From NCBI RefSeq assembly GCF_964340395.1, contig NC_135552.1:22377181-22441180 (forward strand): a stretch of 64,000 nucleotides of DNA. Direction: 5' to 3'. Numbering within the stretch: position 1 is the first letter of the stretch; each line of letters starts with the position of its first letter. A program made the translations under genes and the position numbers. Below, piece by piece: positions 48,150-60,906 of this stretch. The notes under the pieces were generated by a model. The model made no database searches, was not told where the DNA came from, and worked only from the letters and a program-made list of their open reading frames with translations. The DNA comes from Glandiceps talaboti. Taxonomy: Eukaryota; Hemichordata; Enteropneusta; Spengelidae.

Positions 48150-48520
48150 AATTAGGCAACATCTTACGAATATACACTTCAAATTCAATATGATTTGGTG
48201 CATGCCTTAAACATAACAAAAGCGCATATGTTTGTTGATGTAGCTTATGTTTTTAATTAATGATTTGCATAATTAATAATTTGCAGTAATTAAGCTATAT
48301 CTGAAGAATGCCCACTTCAAATTCTACAACGTTTGGTTTGTTTTAATGAGTAATGTGCAAAATCAATGATCTTCAGTAATTAGGTTATATCTATAATCTT
48401 ATGAATGTAAGCTTCAAATTTCACATAATTTGGTACTTATATCAACCATAACAATGTGCATATGACCCATGAATTTTTGTTGACATAGCTTGTATTTTAT
48501 ACAGCTAGCATATTAATATT
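48150..48520. repeat. Divergent tandem repeats related to 10900-11440
   Basis: Units contain TAGGCAACATCTTACGAATA, ACTTCAAATT and GCAGTAATTA(A/G)GCTATATCT. The orientation is opposite to that of the copy in SLC23 intron 1. Confidence 0.5.
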
Positions 48521-51149
48521 TTTTCATTCTGTTTTCCTTGTCGCACACTAACAGGCTTACATTTTGTTGTCAAAAAATAATACAAACTGCTTTGTGTTAT
48601 TTTCAGCGTCAATAAATATAATATTTCATTTAAAATGTAGAAAACCGCGAATTAACATTCCACAAACCACAACTTCCTTATTTTACCTTTATAAACTGTT
48701 AATCAGGGGCGTGAGTGGTCTTTCACCTAGGGGTCATACTAGTATTAGGCCTATAGCAGAATAATATATACTTCACATGTGTTACACTTCGTCACTGCCT
48801 ACAGTGACAGATTTCAACTCTCTCAGGCATCTACGTCTATTGTCGTATAAATTTGCAAACAGTTTTCGGTTTCATTCTTTTCCACAAGTAATTAAGACAA
48901 TTTTTTTTCAACGGTCATATAACATTCTTTTAATATTTTCCACAAAGAGAAAAAACAAACGACACAAAAAGATGGAACTAGAGGTAAAATAAAGACATCT
49001 AGCCGCTTTCACCACATCAGATTTTAATCAGACTGCACTACAAGATACTCATTGTTGCTCTTATGTGGTGACAACTAAATCTGTAAAGTAAAGAAGTGAT
49101 TATGTCGTTTCTATCAAGTGTATTGTGCGCACAACGATGCGCAATGCGCGGACGTCATTAACATTTCAATAATGCCCTACCGGTATACCTGATGTTTCTT
49201 AGCAACCTCATCGAACTTCGTTGGTCGATATTTACATCAGAAATCCAGCTACGTGAGCAACGCAGTGCTGCTTATCTAAGAGTGTGATATATCATCATGT
49301 CTGTATTTTTTTGTCATTGTAACGTCTACAAACTCAATCATCATTCAATCATCATTCAATATTTTGCTTTATAAATAATGTATTTGCAATATGTGTTTTA
49401 TGCCGAATCCGTGTTTTACACAAATTCAAGTGTTTTACGACATACTCATGTTTTAAAACAAATCCGTGAGTTTTACGTCAACCCCGTGTGTTTTACGAAA
49501 GTCCAATTTCCTCTTTGTATCGACAGCACCGCCACTGGTGAACATCGGTCACGTTGTCCTATTTACCTGCTACTGCTTACTTACTCATGGAACAGTAACT
49601 GAATTTCTCCACGACCATCCTTTAAAACTGCGGTTCATCTCAACTTCAAAAGCAATGGACGACTGAAAGGGTTCGTACATAAATACTGTGATTTGTTTTA
49701 TGTCTGTCAGCTTGAACGTTTAAAACTGAACGTTGTATTATTCCCAAAAGCTCCATTCGTATGTTTCATCTCGGCGCATAACAGAGTATAATTATCTGGA
49801 TGATTATGATGCAGGGGTATTAAAGAGTGCGAGTATTGGCGGTGTGTTTCGACGCGTTTGGCGTGTCTGTATTTACATGTATGTATCGTTTTAAACGTTT
49901 ATTACTCATTTACTGTACAAAAGGTGGGTGACACAGACAATACGTGTAATTGTACGTCACAGACTAAGGTTGATGACGTCATAGGGTATGAGTCAAAGGG
50001 TGACATCAACTCATATGATAGTACGCTTAGGCGTAATGAAAAAAATTGTGTGGTTCCGGCTACATTCAATTGTAGAATAGGTAGGTCGATTTTTTATTTT
50101 ATTTTTTTCTAATATTTTTTTTTCATATGTGAGTCTCTGGTTCAGGTAGTCATGTTTTCCGTTATTTTCTATATGGTTTCTGTGTTATTGGTTTCTTCTC
50201 ATCAGATGTACAGCCATTATAGATTGGAAGAACAGTTTTATATTATCTTTTTAAGTTGATGTCAGTTTTCACATCCACTATTTCTTGAGAGACTTCACAA
50301 TTTTCGCGATTTTATTTCAAATTATTTTTTTTCTCGAATACGTAAAAAAAAATGTTTAGGGTTGGTAGTGAAAAACTATGTGGGGTCGGTTAACAGGAAC
50401 TAAATATTTGTTGAGGCCTCAGAAGGACTGAAGCATTTGATGCTAAGCTTTAGAGCATTTTTTGACAGTCAAGACGAAATTAAAGACCTACCGAATAGCC
50501 TAATGGACAGTCACTTGACACTGATTCATTCATGCGTCACGTCACCTCACGTCACGTCACGTCGTACAATAATCTATAGGAATAGTCTGTTTCTGGCACC
50601 AAGAATTGTAATATTTAAATTTATAAATGATGTGGTGATGGTGATGGTGGTGTTCTTCTGTTATTTTTTCATAAGTTCCAATGTGATTGAAACTATTTAT
50701 ACTTTGTAGTATGTAGACACAGCTAATTTGCATTGTAACAAAATATCGTTAACAAAAACTGGGTCCTACTATAATGACATATATATTAGCCTATTTGTGC
50801 AGCTGAGGTGGTCTCAGTAATATAACACCATTCCAGCCCAGACTTGAGATTTGACTATCGGCCCATAACTGTTCGTTCACAAATCGTACAAACACAATTA
50901 CCAAGCCAGACAACCAAGTATGTAAGGTTACCCTATTACGACGAAATCATCATTCTCTGCCTACGTACATTTCGGGGGGAAAATACATAAACAAGTAAGT
51001 GTAGCCTTGGCATTGTCGTTAAATGTCATTATTATAGCAAATACTTCATTTAGTCCTCCTGTAAAAGTCACAAGAGGGGGGCATGATCATGAGCGTGTCA
51101 CTAATGTAATGGCACTTTCATGCATGGTAGTAGCACCGGAAATTCATAC
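48521..51149. other. Intergenic stretch without a supported gene
   Basis: Short frames only. TTTTACG-containing direct motifs recur at 49380-49510 and a CACGTCACGTCACGTC block lies at 50545-50565. Nothing in it could be identified as protein or RNA gene. Confidence 0.5.
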
Positions 51150-51274
51150 TGTTACAACTGCCGACATCAGACCGTTGACGAACGGAACCTGTGACAAACA
51201 AGGAAAGTAAACAACTGAGTTGGATTATTCACACTTGGCACAGCATGTTGGCAGTACCACAGAGACTATTAAAC

Positions 51275-51497
51275 TTGGGGTATTGTGGCCCAAAACTGAA
51301 GTTATATGTGAAGTGTTCATTATTATTTGGCTATATCCCCACTGAAATATAACTGAATGTGGGAGAAAAAGTTGGCCTTATCTTTCTGGATTGAATAAAA
51401 CATTGAAGTCATGCATAAATTTGCATAGTTAATGAATACGCCACAAAACCACTTATTTGAATGTTATACATACAGGTCCTATATGATGTCAGGTAAA
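51275..51497 (+). repeat. 223-bp direct repeat, copy 1
   Basis: Identical, as far as can be read, to 54725-54947. It starts TTGGGGTATTGTGGCCCAAA and ends GATGTCAGGTAAA. Confidence 0.9.
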
Positions 51498-51635
51498 ATG
51501 TAAGATTACATTTTTACAGTTCTTTTCCCCGAGACAAGCCAATGCTATAAAATATCAGTGAGGCTGATCACAAGTTTCAAGTTGAAATAGACACTAACAA
51601 GCGACCTATCGGTCAGAAAAGCTCTGCTGTTTTTT

Positions 51636-51733
51636 TTGGTTGTTGTCGTTTTTGTTTTGTTTTTTTTGTTTTGTTTTTTGGGGGTTTTTTTTTTGGGGGG
51701 GGTCTTTTTTTGTTCTTTTTTGGGGGGGGTTGT
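51636..51733. repeat. T/G-run low-complexity tract
   Basis: Alternating runs of T and G (TTTTGTTTTG, GGGGGGG) of nearly 100 bases. Confidence 0.9.
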
Positions 51734-51939
51734 AACTTGTACACGTTATGTGTAGAAGTGGTTCCTTCTGTTGTTGCTCAGCTCTTAAACTATGCAGTTT
51801 TGCTTCAGCAAAGTAATGAAGTGTTTAGTGGTTTCATATGATGACTCTAATGCACTATAGAACACGTTTCACACAGAAAGTTGATAAAATATTGTATTTA
51901 TATAATATAACCACCATTTTACAAAAACAAAAATTTACC

Positions 51940-52215
51940 CCTAATTTGCATATCAATAACCCAATCAACTTGTCTTGAACAAACTTATACATGTATCTGC
52001 ACATCCCAAGACACCTAACACAACACATTTCAACACAATTAGCCCAGTGGTTTTAGAGAAGATTTTTGAAGCATTTTTTGCCAAAGCTTATATTTTTAGA
52101 CCTAATTTTGCATAACAATAACCCATTCAACTTGTCTTCAAAAACTTTAACACAAATAAATTTCAACTTAACTGGTCCAGTAGTTTTGGAGAAGAAGACT
52201 TTTAAAGTATTTTAA
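51940..52215. repeat. Two ~165-bp tandem repeats
   Basis: CTAATTTGCATA(TC)AATAACCC..TCAACTTGTCTT and CAGT(G/A)GTTTT.GAGAAGA boxes recur twice. The same boxes occur at 43050-43130 and 43570-43770. Confidence 0.7.
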
Positions 52216-52798
52216 CTTAGGGAAGGCATTCAGTTTAAATCTGGTATATTTTGGTTTTGAATTTCAAAATAAAACTACTAACTTTCAAACTTGACATTGT
52301 CAATGTACAGTGCATGCACTTTAAAAAGAAAAATGGAACATAGAGAATAAAGAATACAGAAACACATTGTCAAAGGTTTTAATATTCAAGATTCAAATAT
52401 TGATAAAATTATTTTAGTAGTCAACAAAAAATAAATATACATCAGTTAAAACTTGGAACCATTAAAGTAATTCAAAGCCCATGTATACCTATGTATATAA
52501 TGTTGCATGCAATGTTATATCTTTCATTAAAACTAATACTATAATAAACTCACTATTGTTTTCAAATAAATTCTGTATCAGTGACACCATAAACAGATTG
52601 TCAAAACAAACCGATCTTTATCCATTTGCAAACTCTGACAGGGTCAAAGGGTGAAAACAGCCATCTTAAATGTTCGCACTCCATGTGAAGTTGAACTGTA
52701 TGTTACAATGTCAACCTACAGGCTACATGGAATCATAGTCTGTCTATGATTGAATATATGATCACGCCATACGACAGGAATCTTGTCCTTTGTGACAA

Positions 52799-53103
52799 TT
52801 TGATTCAAATTAAACAATTAAGTAAACATTCCTACACCCAAAACAGTGTTGCAACTCAACCTACAAAACTTAGTTCGAGATCTCTTGGAAAAACAAAGGT
52901 TAATTCGAGGGTATTCCCTTTATGCTGTCATCAAATTACAATACACTGAGTGCCTCATGATCACGCGATCTATGATGAGAAATCCTTGAGATATGTTGAT
53001 TCAAATTAAATGAAAATTCCTACACTCTGAACAGTGTTATGACTCAACCTACCAAACTTTGTTCTAGATCTCTTTGAAAAACCAAATATTTCTAGGGTAT
53101 TTA
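52799..53103. repeat. Two ~110-bp direct repeats 200 bases apart
   Basis: GATTCAAATTAAA...ATTCCTACAC...AACAGTGTT...ACTCAACCTAC.AAACTT occurs at 52801 and 53000. No coding function is visible. Confidence 0.75.
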
Positions 53104-53959
53104 CATGATTAACTTTAGGTTTCAAGGAGGACGCCATTTTGGCAGGTGTTCAGATTTGTGCTGAAGTCCGCAACCCTATTTCCAATAGACGCTTCTCGTT
53201 GAGGGCGCACGATGTGTAGAATACTATAGCACATTATATTACTTGTTGTCTGCCCTTAATGGTGTCCTTTGAAAAGTGGCTGCTTACTTCATTCAGTCTC
53301 AGACCACTAACGAACAGACTAGAAACACCTTTTGCATTAGGTGTGAATGGGGCTCTTAATCCCTCTCCCTACTGTCACACTCACCCTTCAAGCATGCCTT
53401 TTGTTTTAGACTCTCCGAAAACTGTCGAACGTTGTGCAAAATGATACTTCAGGTCTTTACGTTTTTTTTTGCAATTCACTAGACCAGTTTCTATCGGAAA
53501 AGGTCAAAGGTTAGTAAGTGTAGTCTATGACTGGAAATTCTGTGCTCCTCTACAGCATTCATATACATTACACGTTATTATGTTGTTGCATTTCCACATG
53601 ATCTTAGTTTCAAAAGACAGAGGTGGAGTTCGGGTAGACATATCATATTATTATTGTGTTTATATTAACACAACATCTTGTAGTCAGTCTCCCTAAACTT
53701 GACATTTCATCAGATCACTACGGCTCGCTTCTTGGAAATGCACCGTATAAGATAATAGATGGCACTGTACATGCCAGGGAACTTGATTTGGCCATAATAC
53801 CCCAATGGGCCACAATACCCTAAGTTAGCTGTATGGTCTCTTTACATAATAGATAATAATTCACAAACAAAATATTAGAAGTTCCCCAGCTGGCATTTCA
53901 AACGTGAAAAGATAACACAGCGTATGGCAACACCATACATGGTGTCCGTTCTATGTTAC

Positions 53960-54420
53960 ACATGTAAAACAAATTGAAAATATTGAAAATGTACAGAGGA
54001 GGGCGACTAAACAAGTATCAGGTCTCTCCAATTTGCCTCTTTATCCAGAAAGACTTCAGTTGCTTAAGATCCCCTCATTAGCTTATCGTCATGTAAGAGG
54101 TGACATGTTTGAAATGTTCAAAATTTTGAAGGGAATATATGACCCAGACATTTCAAATTTTGTACAGCTGCGACCTGACTCGAGTACCAGAGGTCATCAG
54201 TTTAAGATTTATTAAACACTGTCTCATCTGAATTTAAGAACATTTGTAAAGAGATCATAGTTGAGATATGGAACAAATTGCCAGCCAATGTGGTATCATC
54301 ATCAACTGTACGCATGTTTGAAAGTCGTCTAGATAAGCTATAGGAAAACCAACCCTTGTATTATGATTATAAGGAAAACACAGGTTATATTGATATTTCA
54401 CTATATAGAGACTGTAGTAC
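53960..54420 (+). pseudogene. Decayed reverse transcriptase C-terminus, same family as 41938-42576
   Basis: In the plus strand one reads VQRRATK near 53992, LPLYPERLQLLKIPSLAYRH from 54033 and VRGDMFEMFKILKGIYDP after it, then a stop at 54213-54215. After a shift of frame, WNKLPANVV and MFESRLDKL are recognisable up to about 54340. The catalytic part is missing and at least one stop and one frameshift break it. It lies within the inverted-repeat cluster 51150-55186. Confidence 0.88.
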
Positions 54421-54724
54421 ATAGGAACATCATGTCTAAGTTGGCACAGAGCTGACAGTATAGGCCAGACAGGCCTAAAGTCAGAAAGAATCTATGAATC
54501 TATGAATAAAGTTTATTATTACTTTCGACACAAGACCGTAGCCGAATGGAACCTGTTACAAACAGCGAAAGTAATATCCCAGGGAACTTGATTTGGCCAT
54601 AATACACGAAGTTACCTGATATTTTATTACATCATTTGATATTAAAGAACAGATTTATGACCTCTTTTCATAATAGATCACATTCACGAACTAGTTCCCT
54701 TGACATTTCGTGCATAAGAGATCA

Positions 54725-54947
54725 TTGGGGTATTGTGGCCCAAAACTGAAGTTATATGTGAAGTGTTCATTATTATTTGGCTATATCCCCACTGAAATAT
54801 AACTGAATGTGGGAGAAAAAGTTGGCCTTATCTTTCTGGATTGAATAAAACATTGAAGTCATGCATAAATTTGCATAGTTAATGAATACGCCACAAAACC
54901 ACTTATTTGAATGTTATACATACAGGTCCTATATGATGTCAGGTAAA
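54725..54947 (+). repeat. 223-bp direct repeat, copy 2
   Basis: Second copy of 51275-51497, 3450 bases away and in the same orientation. The reverse-transcriptase remnant lies between the copies. Confidence 0.9.
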
Positions 54948-55186
54948 GACTTGTATTACATTCAATCATTTAATAAGAACAGTTTTATGGCCACTTTTTC
55001 AGTTCCCTTGGCATTTCATGTACACATAGAGAGGCCATAAAACTGCTCTTATCAAACCATGGTGTGTAATACAAGTCTATGTACTGCCAGTATGCTGTGT
55101 CAAGCGTTACTATAAATCCAATTCACTTGATGTTTACATTCCCTGTTAATAATAGGTTCCACGGTCTGATGCCAGCAGTTGTATAC

Positions 55187-58100
55187 TAGTATATTGGAAC
55201 CAGTGATTAATTGCTGGACATGAGAACAAAAGTTGGTAAACAAATTGCAAAGAATGTGGCAGTTTGGCACTGAGGTCACTCAAAGTCGTCCTCACTAAGT
55301 GTACACGATGAAAGCTCCTACACAGTAAAATGGCGAACCACTGCGTAAGAGGGCACAGATGCAAGTTTGGAAGAAAAACGTCAAAAAATGGAAACAACAA
55401 ATGAATTGACACAAGACTAACATCATTACAAAAAGACCATTCCCTAAGGTACAGGTCAGACTACTATTGATTTCGCCCAAAATGCAGTTGCAAACATCGA
55501 AGCGCTCTTTGCCACATCACAAATCATCGCTGTAAGGAAAGGATGACGCATTCCTTTCCCACCATGAAGTGTATAGAGGTTACGACCACTATGGGAAGAA
55601 ATGTTTGATTGAACTTCTGAGGACCTGCAATACATTCCAAGACACAAGAGATCCGATAGTTTCTAGTTTTAAGCCCATACCTGTGGCTGTGTCTCGAACG
55701 AGTTTTCATTTGTCCATTTTTTTTACAAAATGTAGTTTGCCTAAAAAGAAACATTGCTGTGGAGAGGCTAAGCTTAATTTTGTATCGCGGTACACCATTA
55801 TAAATTTCGATTCTTCCAAAGTGCCCCTACTTTGCACGATTTCAACATGCACGTGAAGTTTTATTTGAACTCAAGCCAGACGAACATCGGCCACAAATAC
55901 GCAAACTCACATGCGGAGCGAAGTATGAGGATTAGAAAGTAGAAATGCCGGATAAAAACGTCCTGTGCAATGTGTGGCAGTTAGAACCAGAGCCTGTAAT
56001 AGGACATTTTATTTGACATGATCCACAGTCTAGGATATCTAACTACAAAACATGTAAGCAATAGTATTACATTTGTAGTAAACTAAACTAGGAATACAAT
56101 TTATTACACTGTAAATATAACTGCATGGTATTTCGAATACGGTAACGTACTATCTACATAATGAACTGACCTTACTTACTACAGTGTGACAGTAGGGGAT
56201 CCATTACGCTCCTAATGCTAATGTACTAATAAGACGGCTAACGCAAAGTGGGAAAAAATGAACGTTAGCGACAAGGACCCCAATGTGCATAGCATTTACT
56301 CTTGATGCCAAAATATCCTCAATTTATCGAAAGTTTAGTTTGAGGTCTTAGATTCATCATGGTGGAACTTTTTTATTGTGTGATATGGTAACTATACATT
56401 TTACTTACCTGTTAGTGTTACAGTCCATTTAGTTATCCTTCATGTGTGATAGGAGAGTTCACACTGCGATTTGATCCTTAATTGCCGGACTTGGGTGTAC
56501 GGGTAGAAGTTATGAAAAATACCGTAGGTAGTGAGACACTTCCACGAGTACAAATCAAAACATACCACGTAGACGTGATACATGCGTACCCAAGTTTGAC
56601 CTGAAAGTAAAATTAGGGAGTGGTCAGTAAGTACATACGGTGGGTTAGACTATTCAGGGAAAAGCTTACATTCCGTGTATACATGGACTATAGAAATATA
56701 ATATCTTATATGGTAGTCGACATTTCCTATCAGTTTTAGCAATTTAAAACTTGCAGGTCACGTAGAACATGTAGGCTCCTTGTTGGCTGTATCTCAGCTA
56801 ATGTGTATCTTATATCTCTATTGTACGCTGGCTTATCTTTGAATAAACAAATGTGTCCAGTTCAAAATTGTAACTTTAAAAATTCTTTGTGTGGGAAAGT
56901 ACAAAAGAAGTTCAAATGCACTGTGCATTAACAGTAGTCTTGAAAGTCTCCTTCATTCGAAGATAGCAAGTCGCAATAATGTCAGAGAGTGAAACTCAAA
57001 AAAAAAAAGACGGAAAAAGTCGTTCAACGTGAGGTCGTCTGTTGCATGCAGTGACTCAGAAGATGCACTCGACCAGATTTACATCTTGTTCCTTATATTA
57101 AAACATTTACTGATAAAACGGCAGACCTCTTTTTGGAATATTTGGTGGCCCTGAAAAACTATTAAACTAGGTACGCAATTTAAGATCCACTTTCAATAAT
57201 TGTGTTCGCATTGTCTTTGGTTAAAATGTTGTTTGATATAATTATCTCATTACACACTGACACTAGCGTTATTACGCAATTCATTTTGAAGCGACAACTT
57301 GCTATGGAAAGAATGGCCCTGAATTTCGACATCAAAATCCAAACTTCAATTATTTCCATTGATAATGACAAGGAGAATTCACAGATTTCACCTTTTCACC
57401 TCATAAAGTGTTGGGTGTAGGGTAAAGAAAATGATTATTTTGTTGTGTTACTTATTTGAGAAAGCACCATCCAATGTTTTTTTATTTAAAAGTGTTTGTT
57501 TTTTACATTAGGCCAGGTAAAATGAAAAAGCTGTTCAACCTACCCATATATTTTTTTGGTGATGGGCAATATATTCTCATGCGGGCTTCGCATTTGTTTC
57601 GAAATTAAGGATATTTCTTTATAGTACATGTAACAATATACATTTGAGTCTATTCCAAATTATATAATATCTTATACAGTGGTTTACTTGGCTCTGCTGA
57701 TGCATACAAGCATGAATTGAGATTAAATTAAACTGTTGCATATCCAATGTGAACTGAAAAGAATTGAGCAAAGGTTTACGACCATGGGAGTGGGCTGAAC
57801 AGTCATAGGGCCATCAAAGTCTGAAAGTCTTGAAATGTTTTGCTCTTTATTCGGGATTTTTTGGAACCAAATTAAACTTCAAGAGAAGTCATTTACCAAG
57901 TGCACATCCGCAAAATATCTTTCAGCTTTGCCACAACAAAATACACTTCCAGATAATATGTAATGTATAGCATAATTGTTTCAATTCTGGTATTTTATTA
58001 CCATATTCAAGTATTGTAAGACTTTAAATTATGTCTAATATGGTTTGATATTTTATGCCTCTAAATGGCCTCCTACACTGTCTTATTTTCATTTTTTCAC

Positions 58101-58734
58101 CTTTGGAGTAGTCTCTCCAATCAGTAGCAGTCAAGGTGATAATTGTCTTTCTCCCAAAACAAGATGGATGGTGTCTGGCTAAGTACCTCCCTGTATAGGT
58201 TAGAGCTAATTAGAGACATCTCCGTATGCGTGTGAAATCCACATCCCGTGGAAAGTAATCTCATTAGAGTATTATTGTTGTTGGCTATCTGTTACTTTAA
58301 TGTATCATATTGTACCATATGGAGAGTGAGAGGAGCAACAACATTTGTTTAACAGTAAATTGTGTACATTTCCTAACTGTAGCTATGCAGACAAATTACA
58401 AGAGATAGCATCAAGACGACTGAATAAGTTCTATCTAAACTCGACCTGAAATATTTTGCTATCATTATAATGGTTTGTTTTATCCTTGTCAAGCATTGTG
58501 AAAAAATGAAATTCTACCTACCTACCCAATGTGATGGGTTAGGTTGCCCGTTGACCAGCTTTTTTATTTTTTCTAGCCTTACATATGATATTTAATTGCG
58601 TATGCTAAAATAGATATTATGTAAATTGTATGCAAATTCATGTAAATTAGTCATTTTTCTAAGTTTTAAATACACGATTGCACCAAGACAAAGTTCTGCC
58701 CCCACTGGCAATTTGGTCAGGCTACGGCCCTGTA
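55187..58734. other. Intergenic stretch without a supported gene
   Basis: Several overlapping frames of 60-95 codons occur at 55150-55860 on both strands, but none resembles a known protein or has plausible codon conservation cues. The remainder is AT-rich. No repeat structure stood out. Confidence 0.5.
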
Positions 58735-58743
58735 CATACATAC

Positions 58744-58776
<33 letters not shown>

Positions 58777-58820
58777 CATACATACATACATACATACATA
58801 CATACATACATACATACAAA
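58735..58820. repeat. (CATA)n microsatellite
   Basis: About 20 CATA units with one ATTTACA interruption. Confidence 0.95.
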
Positions 58821-60905
58821 ATGTACATACATACACCAACTATCAGGTATGATATCGCATCGATTAAACTTCTTGATTTCAGTTATGTGGAATTTCTTTC
58901 GCCCCTAAAACACGTATGTGAACAGGAAATATATGTAATGGTGACGTGACATGTGTATACCGTGAACTTTCATAATACAAATAGTACCTTGCCGTGTTCA
59001 CATCGAGTTACAGATTACTTACATTCTATCTCTGGCTCTCTGATTGATACATCCTTGAATAAACCAATAAGAAACATCACACACTACACTCTCAGATAGC
59101 AAGATTGAAAGAATACACTTTCTACATTTGTCTTAGTGAAATGAAATATAACATGACACCATGCAGATATCAAACGGAGACATCAAAACATTGGCGTCCG
59201 CGTGTCTGTGTCTAGTTGTAGGACATTCAATTGGTTGATTACATTCACACTAAAATCAGCAAGAAATTGGCCAGAAATCTTAGAGTCTGTAGAATGTGCA
59301 CTTTCCCAGTATTTATTTGTGCATAATTATGTCAGTGGCCTGCAATGGTCTTGAGTTTATAAAGAACACGTCCTCCTTGTTATTGCTCATATTAATCGTT
59401 AAAAAATGCCAGTTGAAATATATTGACCTTATTCTGAAAATTCAACGACAAGAAATTGATGAGAAATCTCGACTAACAACTGTTATTCCACAAAAGCATA
59501 ACCCTACACGAAAGGGTACATAATGAAACACAGAATATTCCAACAGATAATGTGTTTACCTGTTTGTGTCGATTTGTAAAGAACTTTCTAGACATTTAAG
59601 AGGACTTGTTTATCGTCGCAAAACCTATCAGGATATCCCGTGGTTGGTCACACTGCATATTCATGATCCGTTTTGGAAAACTGCTATCCACAATCATATT
59701 TAGTAAACCATCAGGTGAGAAGTCATATTTACGCCACAGTTCGAGGCCACGCTCTAAGTGTTTGCGTCAATATAATGTGAACACATAACCCAGTCCCTCT
59801 TGTTGAACATAATCGAGACATTCGTCTGTATGCAATGGTGAACACTTATCATGTCGTTATAAAAGCTATGTCGATATTGATTGTGGTAGACTAGCCTTGT
59901 CTTTAATTATAACAATCTGACAAAGAAAACTGGCCTCATAAAAAAGGCACTTTCAAAATGTAAACTGCGCATGCCTGAGTGGACTGACAGGAGACTCGGA
60001 GGAGGGGGGGTGTCCAATCCATGACATCAAGTGACCAAGTTATATCCAAATTCAATTTCCATATTGTTCAATTAATATTAATAATAATCTATGTTTTTGT
60101 GTTATGACTATTTTTGTACTGTCACTGCAACTCAATAAACTGGCATTTTTAGCATGTGAGTAATTTTTTTCTGGTCAGTTGCAATCATGCCTTCAAGGTT
60201 AATCTGAAATTTCTGGAAAAGGGTAATGTTGAAGACACATTAAAAGAAAGGGAGAGGGGGTAGACACTTATCAAAACACTCGAGCTGAAGGGGCACCACA
60301 AAACTGAAGCAATAGGTCAAACCAAAATTAGAATAGAAATTAGAAATTCGGTCCTAATTCCTATTATACTTGTAAATCTTCAACAGAACACTTGGCCATT
60401 AGATGTCAGGGATGTGGTTGAATGACTGTCAAAGTACGCCGAGGGGGTGGGGGACGATGTCTGTCACGTGACACGCTATCGCTTCAGCGCAATGGAGCTC
60501 ATTCTGTATTGATACACTGTCGAGTGCACTTCCTGCTTACCCCTAGCACTGTCTACTACTGCATACAAATTCACTGATGACAACAGATTGACAAGGTACG
60601 TACATTTTCACGTTTCATACCCTTTAAAGTCGGCTTTCCTTTTTTTGCCATCGTAATTTATTATGTTTACTAGTATATTTCATCGCCAAATCAGATCGAA
60701 AAGTATTCAGCGACGTGACCGTGTATACCAGTACCACACGCGTACATCTAGTAACACTGAAGAGATGAAATGTGACACCCTAGTCTCGGTTACCTAGACT
60801 CTCGCCGCGGGGGCGCTATCTGCCTATGAGACCTCCCCAAACGAGAGTCTGGGAAACCACGTTCCAACTACCCCGCGAGGGAAGTATATTTCATCCAAGC
60901 TTAAA
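58821..60905. other. Intergenic stretch without a supported gene
   Basis: Short frames only; a G-run at 60003-60010 and a hairpin-like GTCTCGGTTACCTAGACTCT / CGAGAGTCTGGGAAACCACG pair near 60782-60860. No gene could be supported. Confidence 0.5.
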
Positions 60906-60906
60906 A

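Larger units (their letters stand above)
51150..55186. mobile_element. Inverted-repeat element family, nested or multiple copies
   Basis: ACAACTGCCGACATCAGACC... GGAAAGTAAAC...TTGGCACAGCATGTTGGCAG at 51160-51258 is the inverse of 55080-55186 (CTGCCAGTATGCTGTGTCAA ... GGTTCCACGGTCTGATGCC). A second left-type end begins near 54528 (GACCGTAGCCGAATGGAACC). Thus either one element of about 4 kb contains a second copy, or a 660-base element at 54528-55186 lies near a solo end. The core TAAGAACAGTTTTATGGCC is itself in inverted repeat (54972-55048). No transposase was recognised. Confidence 0.55.

Noticed and set aside
51275-54947. LTR retrotransposon with 223-bp LTRs
   Set aside because: No TG...CA ends, no primer binding site or polypurine tract, and no gag or pol between; the enclosed reverse-transcriptase piece is of non-LTR type.
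55146-55856. Cluster of 60-95 codon frames on both strands as a small gene
   Set aside because: No frame resembles a known protein, the frames overlap antisense to each other, and no consistent splice pattern was found.
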